A stretch of DNA of 6,010 nucleotides from an uncultured Eubacteriales bacterium (GTDB lineage Bacteria > Bacillota > Clostridia > Oscillospirales > Acutalibacteraceae): positions 1-6,010 of the forward strand of contig ONYV01000146.1 of assembly GCA_900322105.1 (NCBI GenBank), given 5' to 3'. The stretch's first letter is position 1; every line of letters begins with the position of its first letter. A model generated the notes under the pieces. The model was not told the origin of the DNA. It saw only the letters and a program-made list of their open reading frames with translations, and did not search any database. Positions 1 to 5,622 of the stretch are shown piece after piece. Position numbers and translations under genes: made by a program.

Positions 1-901
1 CGTCTTCATAATCATCGGAAATATAGACATCAATGGTATTGTCACGGTCGGGTCTGCGGATGTCCTCTCTGAACGGAAGGGCAAGCACTTTCGAACACTG
101 ACGGAGATACCAGATATCCGCCTTATTGCCGGCAAGACGGGTGCAGTGAATCCTTGACTGCTGACCTGCGCCAACGCCGATCGCCTGACCGTCCTTTGCA
201 TAGCAGACGGAATTAGACTGTGTATATTTCAGCGTGATGAGGGCAATGATGAGATCTCTTTTTGCTTCGTCCGTAAATTCTTTGTTATCAGTAACGATGT
301 TTTTCAGCATATCCGCATCAATTTTCAGGTCGTTTCTGCCCTGTTCAAAAGTAATGCCGTAAACCTGCTTTCTTTCGATCGCAGCAGGAACATAATCGGG
401 GTCGATCTTGACGACGTTATACGTACCCTTGCGCTTGGTTTTAAGGATCTCAAGCGCTTCTTCCGTATAGTCGGGAGCGATAATGCCGTCAGAAACCTCT
501 CTTTTCAGCAGGAGCGCTGTCTGCTTGTCACAGGTATCGGAAAGCGCTACCCAGTCACCGTAAGAGGACATTCTGTCTGCGCCTCTTGCCTTAGCGTATG
601 CGCCGGCGATCGGGGACAGCTCAAGATCATCTACAAAATAGATCTTTTTGAGCGTATCGGAAAGCTCTGTGGCGACTGCTGCGCCCGCAGGGCTGACGTG
701 CTTGAAAGACGCTGCCGCAGGAAGTCCTGTAGCGGCTTTCAGTTCTGTAACAAGCTGAAAGCTGTTGAAAGCGTCCAGAAAATTGATGTAGCCGGGTCTG
801 CCGTTCAGCACGGTAACAGGCAGATCTGTGCCGTCCTGCATAAAGATCCTTGAGGGCTTCTGGTTCGGGTTGCAGCCATATTTCAGTTCTAATTCATTCA
901 T
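1..901 (-). CDS. purH: Stand-alone AICAR transformylase (purH-type), 3' end cut by window edge
   Basis: It transfers a formyl group from 10-formyl-tetrahydrofolate to AICAR, giving FAICAR, the ninth step of IMP synthesis, in the cytosol. About 300 residues are visible and the frame is open to the window edge. The start at 901 has AAAGGAG eight bases upstream; an ATG at 897 meets a stop two codons later. The protein begins almost directly with LKYGCNPNQ (residues 6-14), the motif that opens the transformylase domain of bifunctional PurH. SFKHVSPAG (65-73) carries the Lys-His pair (K67, H68) known to be catalytic in this family, and GAGQQSRIHCTRLAG lies at 244-258. The roughly 200-residue MGS-like IMP cyclohydrolase domain that precedes this region in ordinary PurH is absent. 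The purO gene 18 bases upstream supplies that activity. The family is certain; the exact C-terminus is not visible. Confidence 0.93.
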   Translation of the reverse strand, partial: MNELELKYGCNPNQKPSRIFMQDGTDLPVTVLNGRPGYINFLDAFNSFQLVTELKAATGLPAAASFKHVSPAGAAVATELSDTLKKIYFVDDLELSPIAGAYAKARGADRMSSYGDWVALSDTCDKQTALLLKREVSDGIIAPDYTEEALEILKTKRKGTYNVVKIDPDYVPAAIERKQVYGITFEQGRNDLKIDADMLKNIVTDNKEFTDEAKRDLIIALITLKYTQSNSVCYAKDGQAIGVGAGQQSRIHCTRLAGNKADIWYLRQCSKVLALPFREDIRRPDRDNTIDVYISDDYED

Positions 902-919
902 AATGATTCTCCTTTTCGA

Positions 920-1627
920 TCACTGATTCTTATTGACGATCCTGTCTTCAAATTCACCTGTTGCAAGGTCGATGAATCTGGTATAGAGCGATACCTTATT
1001 ATCCTGATTGAGAGATTCCCAGACATCCTTTGTAAAGGTGTCGATGTCACCTGTGATATTGACAAGCGTCGGCTCACCCTCGAAAGACGGGATGGGGTTT
1101 CCGTCGCATTTGTAGGTATGGATGAAATGTCCTTCGCCTGCGATCGGCTGCGCATATTCCCAGAAGAAACGGAGAACAGACTCTTCTCTGCCGCAGTTGC
1201 TTTTGAGAATGGACATTTTATAGGAAAAATCACCGTCTGCAAATTCCAGCATACCTGAGATCCTCGGGGTGAAGTTTGGCGGATCAGGCTCAAAGGTACG
1301 GGTGCGCAGTGCGTCCTCGAAGGTCTTGCCTGCCAATACAAAATCTCTGACGGTATCCGTCTGATCGCCGTTTGTCACGACAGTTGCCTTTTCCAGTGTA
1401 CGGACAGGCGCATAGATGATGAGTGACGGATCGACCAGCTTGGAAGGATCAAATGCCTGTGTTTTCAGGTCTTTTCCCTCTGCCACAAACACACGGTTGC
1501 GGCTGTTTTCACTTCTGCCCATGATAAAATATCCGATCACGGCTTTTTTGCCGTCATCACTTTTTCCGATAATAATGCCTCTTCCCGGGTATGTGGTGGA
1601 AGAAATCTCTGCTTTCAGATCTGTCAT
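920..1627 (-). CDS. purO: PurO-type IMP cyclohydrolase
   Basis: A 235-residue protein that I assign to the archaeal-type IMP cyclohydrolase family (PurO), which closes FAICAR to IMP, the last step of the pathway. Recognisable pieces are YPGRG (13-17) followed by an IGKS/DG turn, the GRSENSRNR segment (37-45), resembling the SRxxxNR motif of archaeal PurO, and TNGDQTD (85-91). It has no similarity to the MGS-like cyclohydrolase domain of bifunctional PurH. The ATG at 1627 is preceded by AAAGGAA at a normal distance. It sits between purN (22 bases upstream) and the stand-alone AICAR transformylase (18 bases downstream), exactly where a bifunctional purH would be expected, which supports the function independently of the motifs. 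It is slightly longer than typical archaeal PurO (about 200 residues). No signal peptide or membrane segment is seen. Confidence 0.87.
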   Translation of the reverse strand: MTDLKAEISSTTYPGRGIIIGKSDDGKKAVIGYFIMGRSENSRNRVFVAEGKDLKTQAFDPSKLVDPSLIIYAPVRTLEKATVVTNGDQTDTVRDFVLAGKTFEDALRTRTFEPDPPNFTPRISGMLEFADGDFSYKMSILKSNCGREESVLRFFWEYAQPIAGEGHFIHTYKCDGNPIPSFEGEPTLVNITGDIDTFTKDVWESLNQDNKVSLYTRFIDLATGEFEDRIVNKNQ

Positions 1628-1649
1628 GTGTTACATTCCTTTCGTTTTT

Positions 1650-2278
1650 TCAATTTTTGATATGGACACGCCCATCCCTGACTTCCAGTTTATCATCACA
1701 GAACAGCGCCACTGCCTGCGGCAGTATCTTCCATTCCGCTTGCTCCATCACGCGCTTCTGGAGTATTTCGGGAGTATCGTTTTCCTGTACCTCGACCGCT
1801 TTTTGCAGGATTATCGGACCGCCGTCGCATATCTCATTTACGAAATGCGCCGTCGCGCCCGTCACCTTTACGCCCTTTTTAAGAGCCTCCTCGTGCACGC
1901 GCAGACCGCGTAGTATCCTTTTCCGCAGAAAGACGGAATGAGCGCAGGATGCACATTCATCATTTTGTTCGGGAAAGCTCTGACGACCTGTTCATCCAGT
2001 ATCGTCATAAAGCCTGCATAAACGACCAGATCCGCCTGTTCTTCTGTCAGCGCCTCTAAGATCGCCTTGCTGTAGTCTGCTGCATCCGCATATTCCTTAC
2101 GCGCGATCGTTCTGATCTTGATGCCGTGATTTTTAGCGCGTTCCAGCGCATAAGCGCCTTCTTTGGATGAGATCACACACGTGATGCTGCCGTTTGGTAT
2201 CTTACCGTTTGTTTCTGCATCGATCAGCGCCTGAAGGTTCGTGCCGCCGCCCGATACTAATACCACTATTTTTTTCAT
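1650..2278 (-). pseudogene. purN: Phosphoribosylglycinamide formyltransferase, frameshifted
   Basis: PurN converts GAR to formyl-GAR with 10-formyl-tetrahydrofolate, step 3 of IMP synthesis. The reading frame from ATG 2278 gives SGGGTN (9-14), YAGFM (87-91), the catalytic Asn and His in MNVHP (N108, H110), and FCGKGYY (117-123). It then leaves the family sequence and stops at 1868 after 13 unrelated residues. Family sequence resumes in another frame as GLRVHEEALKKG and continues through GATAHFVNE and CDGGPI, with the catalytic Asp (about D152), to the stop at 1650. Removing two bases near 1908-1909 restores a continuous 208-residue protein, close to the usual length of about 210. The downstream piece has a GTG at 1898 but no ribosome binding site. 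A weak GGGTGAT precedes the true start, 20 bases after purM. This is either a real lesion or a sequencing/assembly error; the sequence cannot tell which. The gene identity is very secure. Confidence 0.88.
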
Positions 2279-2298
2279 ACTTTTCTATCACCCGATTA

Positions 2299-3336
2299 TC
2301 AATACTCGATCAAAACGCCTTCATCACTTTCTATCAGTTCACCAAGAACATAGGCTTCTTCTCCTGATGCCCTGAGAGAGGCTATCGCCTTGTCAACGTC
2401 TGCGCTGTCTACCACGACTGTCATACCAACGCCCATATTATAGGTGTTGAACATATCACGCTCAGGAACATTGCCTGCTTTTGCGATCAGATCGAAGATC
2501 GGCAGCACCTGTACGTCTTTGCGCTGTATTCTTGCGGAAATACCCTGCGGCAGGGATCTCGGGATGTTCTCATAGAAGCCGCCGCCCGTGATGTGGGAGA
2601 TCGACTTCACCTTTACGCTGTCCAGCAAAGACATGATGGCTTTTACATAGATCCTTGTCGGGGTGAGCAGTGTTTCGCCAAGTGTTGCGCCAAGCTCATC
2701 ATATCTGACGCTGATCGTCTTTTCGCTGATATCAAAGACCTTGCGGACAAGAGAAAAACCGTTGGAGTGAACGCCGCTGGACTTGATGCCGATCATGACA
2801 TCTCCTGCTTTCTGTGTTTCGGGCTTGAGGATCTTATCCTTGTCCACAACACCTACCGCAAAGCCGGCAAGATCGTACTCATCCTCCGGCATCAGACCCG
2901 GATGCTCGGCTGTTTCGCCGCCGATGAGAGCGCACTCACTCTGCACACAGCCCTCTGCAACACCTGAAACGATCGTTGCGACCTTTTCGGGGTAGTTTTT
3001 GCCGATGGCGATATAATCCAGGAAAAACTGCGGCTTTGCTCCGCAGCAGATAATATCGTTCACACACATGGCAACGCAGTCGATACCGACAGTATCGTGC
3101 TTATCCATCAGGAAAGCGAGCTTGATTTTTGTTCCTACGCCGTCTGTTCCCGAAACCAGCACAGGCTTGCTGATGCCCGTGGTGTCGATCTCAAACAGAC
3201 CGCCGAAGCCGCCGATCCCTGACAGCACGCCTTTGGTCATGGTTCTTGCCACATATTCCTTCATGAGTTCAACCGAACGGTAGCCTGCGGTCACGTCAAC
3301 GCCTGCTGCCTTATAGCTGTCGCTATAGCTTTTCAT
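2299..3336 (-). CDS. purM: Phosphoribosylformylglycinamidine cyclo-ligase (AIR synthetase)
   Basis: A 345-residue enzyme that closes FGAM to aminoimidazole ribotide using ATP, step 5 of the pathway. Length matches the family (about 345 in E. coli). The N-terminal AIR-synthase-related half has GTDGVGTK (63-70), the NDIICCGAKP loop (93-102) and GGETAEHPG (139-147). The C-terminal half has HSNGFSLVR (190-198), HITGGGFYENIPR (248-260) and FNTYNMGVGM (296-305), all classic PurM signatures involved in nucleotide and substrate binding. An in-frame GTG at 3369 would add 11 residues, but the ATG at 3336 has a strong GGGAGG six bases upstream, and MKSYSDSYKAAGVD is the usual PurM opening. It lies between purF and purN in a tightly packed purine operon. 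Nothing looks damaged. Confidence 0.97.
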   Translation of the reverse strand: MKSYSDSYKAAGVDVTAGYRSVELMKEYVARTMTKGVLSGIGGFGGLFEIDTTGISKPVLVSGTDGVGTKIKLAFLMDKHDTVGIDCVAMCVNDIICCGAKPQFFLDYIAIGKNYPEKVATIVSGVAEGCVQSECALIGGETAEHPGLMPEDEYDLAGFAVGVVDKDKILKPETQKAGDVMIGIKSSGVHSNGFSLVRKVFDISEKTISVRYDELGATLGETLLTPTRIYVKAIMSLLDSVKVKSISHITGGGFYENIPRSLPQGISARIQRKDVQVLPIFDLIAKAGNVPERDMFNTYNMGVGMTVVVDSADVDKAIASLRASGEEAYVLGELIESDEGVLIEY

Positions 3337-3342
3337 ACTATT

Positions 3343-3348
3343 CCTCCC
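3343..3348 (-). promoter_or_regulatory. Ribosome binding site deciding the purM start
   Basis: GGGAGG lies six bases upstream of ATG 3336. The alternative GTG at 3369 has no comparable site and lies inside a hairpin, so the shorter protein is chosen. Confidence 0.85.
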
Positions 3349-3357
3349 TATTGATGC

Positions 3358-3375
3358 CCGACAAAACACTGTCGG
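3358..3375 (-). other. Hairpin in the purF-purM intergenic gap
   Basis: In the minus-strand transcript CCGACA (3375-3370) pairs with TGTCGG (3363-3358) around a six-base loop, extendable by one U-G pair. It sits 9 bases upstream of the purM ribosome binding site, in the longest gap (50 bases) of the operon. No U tract follows, so it is not an intrinsic terminator. A role in mRNA stability or processing between purF and purM is possible but is only inference. Confidence 0.45.
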
Positions 3376-3386
3376 ATGATTTACAT

Positions 3387-4802
3387 TTATTCCTTGATCT
3401 TCTGAGAATACTTATCCTCTCTGGAGGTATCCGATACGTCCAGCGGATAGTTCCCCGTAAAACAGGCGTCGCAGAAGTCAAGATTACTTTCTCTGACAAG
3501 TTCTTTCAGGCTGTCTTGCGACAAAAAACCCAGAGAATCCGCTCCCATATATTCACACATTTCCTGAACGCTCATTGTCGCGGCGATCAGGTTATCCTTT
3601 GAGGTCGTGTCACTGTTGAGATAACACTGACATTTGAAAGGCGGAGAAGCGATTCTCATGTGTACCTCTGTCGCTCCTGCTTTTCGCAGCAGGCTGACGA
3701 TATGTTTGGATGTCTTGCCTTTCAGAATGGAATCGTCGATCACGATGACCCGCTTGCCGTTGACATTGTTTTTCAGGGCGTTGAGCTTGATCCTCATCAG
3801 ATATTCGGAATTTCTCTTGCGGTTATTGAAGGCGCGTCCGATATACTTATTCTTGATCAGACCCGTTGCAATCGGGATCCCTGATTCCAGCGCATAGCCG
3901 ATCGCAGATTCAATACCGCAGTCAGGCACGCCGCAGACGATATCCGCTTCCACAGGGTGCTGCTGTGCAAGCATCCTGCCTGCCCGTTGTCTTGACAAAT
4001 TGACCGACACGCCGTCCACAATACTGTCAGGACGTGAGAAAAAGATATATTCAAACACACAGATCGCGCTTTTTCCGCCGCAGCGGTCACGATAGCTGTG
4101 TACGCCTTCACTGTCGATCACCAGCATTTCACCCGGATCAATATCACGGATAAATTCGCCGCCCATGCTGTCGAATACGCAGGATTCGGATGCGATCACA
4201 TAGCTTGAACCGATCTTGCCGAAACACAGCGGACGGATGCCCATCGGATCTCTGACGCCGATGATCTTGCTTGGCGCCATCAGCGCAATAGCATAGGCTC
4301 CCCTTAATCTGCCGACCGCTTCGAGTACGGCTTCTTCCAGCGTTAAGCTTTTGATCCTTGCCCTTGCGATGAGGTAGGCAATGATCTCGGTGTCTCCGTT
4401 TGACTGGAAGATCGCAGCGCCCTGATTGAGTTCATCTCTCAGCTCGTGATAATTCGTCAAAGCGCCATTTAAGCAAAGCGCTAACTGACCTTTGCCATAG
4501 CGCATCACAAGCGGTGCAAGATTTTCGTGATCCACAGCGCTTCCTGAGGAATATTTCACGTGCCCCAGCGCCATCTGACCGTTTCCGAGCCGTACCAGCT
4601 CTTTTTCGGGCAAGGCTTCGGGTATCATGCCGTGATCCTTATAGTAGGTGATAGTGCCTTTATTGTTGACGGCGATCCCTGCGCCGACCTGTCCTCTGTG
4701 CTGCAGGGCATAGAGCGAAAGATAGGTCTCTTCTACGATATCAACGGTATCATCTGTGGAATAGACGCCGATAACGCCGCATTCATCATGTAATTCAGAC
4801 AT
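3387..4802 (-). CDS. purF: Amidophosphoribosyltransferase, Fe-S type with propeptide
   Basis: A 471-residue enzyme that makes phosphoribosylamine from PRPP and glutamine, the committed first step of purine synthesis. The N-terminal class II glutaminase domain has its nucleophile at C8 in ECGVIGVY, after a seven-residue propeptide expected to be cleaved as in Bacillus subtilis PurF. HRGQVGAG (35-42), NGALTN (112-117) and GDTE (136-139) are further glutaminase motifs. The phosphoribosyltransferase domain shows RDPMGIRPL (184-192), EYIFFSRPDS (251-260) and the PRPP loop VIVIDDSILKGKTS (352-365). Cysteines at C248, C393, C444 and C447 line up with the four ligands of the [4Fe-4S] cluster of the B. 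subtilis enzyme, implying an oxygen-sensitive protein suited to an anaerobe. The start has GGGAG about ten bases upstream and lies 14 bases after purE. NGALTN, in place of the usual NGNLTN, marks a somewhat divergent subgroup. Confidence 0.97.
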   Translation of the reverse strand: MSELHDECGVIGVYSTDDTVDIVEETYLSLYALQHRGQVGAGIAVNNKGTITYYKDHGMIPEALPEKELVRLGNGQMALGHVKYSSGSAVDHENLAPLVMRYGKGQLALCLNGALTNYHELRDELNQGAAIFQSNGDTEIIAYLIARARIKSLTLEEAVLEAVGRLRGAYAIALMAPSKIIGVRDPMGIRPLCFGKIGSSYVIASESCVFDSMGGEFIRDIDPGEMLVIDSEGVHSYRDRCGGKSAICVFEYIFFSRPDSIVDGVSVNLSRQRAGRMLAQQHPVEADIVCGVPDCGIESAIGYALESGIPIATGLIKNKYIGRAFNNRKRNSEYLMRIKLNALKNNVNGKRVIVIDDSILKGKTSKHIVSLLRKAGATEVHMRIASPPFKCQCYLNSDTTSKDNLIAATMSVQEMCEYMGADSLGFLSQDSLKELVRESNLDFCDACFTGNYPLDVSDTSREDKYSQKIKE

Positions 4803-4816
4803 AAAACGATACTCCC

Positions 4817-5332
4817 TTAACTATTGATAAGCTCCTGCACCTTCTGCTGTATAGCTTCGTCCTTTTTGGCTACGCCGTTTTTCATATTCTGTTTTTCCGC
4901 TTCTAACTTTGCAGCGAGCGTTTCATCAGACAAAGCAAGCATTTGTACAGCCAAGATCGCCGCATTGTCTGCGCCGTCGATCGCTACAGTCGCTACAGGA
5001 ATGCCTTTTGGCATCTGAACAGTGGCAAGCAGGGCGTCCAGACCATCCAGTGTAGAGGATTTGATCGGAATGCCGATCACGGGGATAGTGGTGTGGGCTG
5101 CTAAAACACCTGCTAAGTGCGCTGCTTTTCCTGCGGCGGCGATGATCACGCCAAAACCGTTTTTGCGCGCATCGGCAGAAAACTGCGCTGCTGCTTCGGG
5201 TGTTCTGTGAGCGGACATGATATGTACCTCAAACGGTACGTCATATGCTTTCAGCGTCCTGATCGCTCCTGCAACTGTCGGGAAATCGCTGTCACTTCCC
5301 ATGATCACCGCTACTTTTTTCTGTTCGGACAT
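4817..5332 (-). CDS. purE: N5-carboxyaminoimidazole ribonucleotide mutase, class I PurE
   Basis: A 171-residue protein of the PurE family, acting at the carboxylation of AIR to CAIR (step 6). GSDSD (12-16), SAHRTP (40-45, with the catalytic His42) and AAAGKAAHLAG (65-75) are the active-site motifs. The AAHL form fits class I, the N5-CAIR mutase that normally works with PurK, rather than class II, which lacks this form. The usual class I sequence is GGAAHLPG, so Gly-to-Lys and Pro-to-Ala changes are seen here. Length is typical (about 165-170). The C-terminal 35 residues form a charged, probably helical tail. AAGGGAG lies eight bases upstream of ATG 5332. It is the first gene of the operon, directly downstream of the 6S-like RNA. 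No purK is present in the window. Confidence 0.96.
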   Translation of the reverse strand: MSEQKKVAVIMGSDSDFPTVAGAIRTLKAYDVPFEVHIMSAHRTPEAAAQFSADARKNGFGVIIAAAGKAAHLAGVLAAHTTIPVIGIPIKSSTLDGLDALLATVQMPKGIPVATVAIDGADNAAILAVQMLALSDETLAAKLEAEKQNMKNGVAKKDEAIQQKVQELINS

Positions 5333-5388
5333 AATTCATACTCCCTTTTTGTTTTTTCTTTTGGAACAAGAAAAATATTCCTTTTCCC

Positions 5389-5417
5389 ATTTTATATTAT
5401 CTTGACAAAAAAAGCAA
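5389..5417 (-). promoter_or_regulatory. Candidate promoter for the pur operon
   Basis: On the minus strand TTGCTT (5417-5412) and TAAAAT (5394-5389) are separated by 17 bases, a sigma-A-like arrangement. It would start a transcript near 5382, leaving a leader of about 50 bases before purE. The -35 box matches the consensus only at TTG and overlaps the U tract of the upstream RNA. The AT-rich stretch ATAATATAAAAT allows other -10 placements. I see no convincing purine riboswitch or PurR-box pair in the leader. A weak 6-pair hairpin (5363-5381) with a U-rich loop follows the start. Confidence 0.4.
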
Positions 5418-5426
5418 GACCGATAT
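5407..5426 (-). terminator. Intrinsic terminator of the 6S-like RNA
   Basis: The 3' strand of the closing stem (5426-5414) is followed at once by seven U (5413-5407). The other strand of the stem lies some 170 bases earlier (5609-5597), so the terminator hairpin is the closed end of the whole RNA. It lies about 75 bases upstream of purE, and incomplete termination here would feed transcription into the operon. Confidence 0.55.
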
Positions 5427-5610
5427 CAAGGGAATCACCGAATAAATCGCACCTTACGGCTCGGTACTCCTCTCGCTTGCAAATTCTTCCGTCATCCTGC
5501 ACCAAATTCGCTTGAGAACCTGACAGATTTCAAGCGGATTTGATACGATCTGACTGTACGATAGGAGTATCGGATCTACTCAGTGTTTCCCAAGAAATAC
5601 CGATCTTGCT
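5407..5610 (-). ncRNA. ssrS: 6S RNA candidate (ssrS/bsrA type) upstream of purE
   Basis: 6S RNA binds the housekeeping RNA polymerase holoenzyme by mimicking an open promoter. The call rests on structure read by eye from the minus strand. The closing stem pairs 5609-5597 with 5426-5414, 13 consecutive pairs including two G-U. A small internal loop is followed by a second stem, 5591-5581 with 5440-5430, 10 of 11 pairs. Then comes a large bubble: 11 bases on the 5' side (5580-5570) and 24 on the 3' side (5464-5441), the latter able to form a GCC-GUAA-GGU mini-hairpin (5460-5451). Beyond it, 5569-5558 pairs with 5476-5465 (11 of 12), and an apical hairpin pairs 5542-5530 with 5515-5503 (12 of 13, 14-base loop). 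Length of about 204 nt, paired ends, central bubble and terminal U tract all fit 6S. I recall cyanobacterial 6S genes lying beside purK and the E. coli gene beside ygfA, so a purine/one-carbon neighbour is not unusual. The alternative is a cis-acting purE leader. Exact ends are estimates. Confidence 0.75.
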
Positions 5611-5616
5611 ATATCA

Positions 5617-5622
5617 ATTATC
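5617..5622 (-). promoter_or_regulatory. Candidate -10 box for the 6S-like RNA
   Basis: GATAAT (5622-5617) lies about seven bases before the predicted RNA 5' end at 5610 and overlaps the stop codon of the upstream SPFH gene. No good -35 box is seen 16-18 bases further upstream, so the call rests on position and the -10 match alone. Confidence 0.35.

Noticed and set aside
898..1341. A 147-codon minus-strand frame overlapping purO
   Set aside because: It is an alternative frame of the same strand as purO; its low-complexity Ser/Arg-rich product resembles no family, while the purO frame is clearly coding.
1650..1898. A separate small gene starting at GTG 1898
   Set aside because: Its product is the C-terminal part of PurN, with no ribosome binding site before the GTG; it is the downstream half of the frameshifted gene.
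1868..1905. Programmed -1 frameshifting in purN at the TTAAAAAGG stretch
   Set aside because: The family match is already lost upstream, at 1908; slipping at the A-rich stretch would replace the conserved GLRVHEEAL residues. No X XXY YYZ heptamer in frame and no downstream pseudoknot are evident.
1416..1913. A long plus-strand open frame (165 codons) opposite purO and purN
   Set aside because: It lies opposite two recognisable genes, has no ribosome binding site or family signature, and spans the purN frameshift only by chance.
5474..5515. Repeated CGCTTG / AAATTC words as a CRISPR or direct-repeat array
   Set aside because: Only two imperfect copies at irregular order and spacing; they are explained by stem positions in the structured RNA.
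5503..5542. The 13-position inverted repeat as a transposon end or operator
   Set aside because: It fits as the apical hairpin of the 6S-like rod, there is no transposase or target duplication nearby, and only one copy is present.
5333..5610. Purine, PRPP or ZTP riboswitch, or PurR box, upstream of purE
   Set aside because: I could not find the conserved cores of these riboswitches. The only CCGAA-like match (plus strand, about 5438-5446) lies within the 6S-like RNA and has no partner box.
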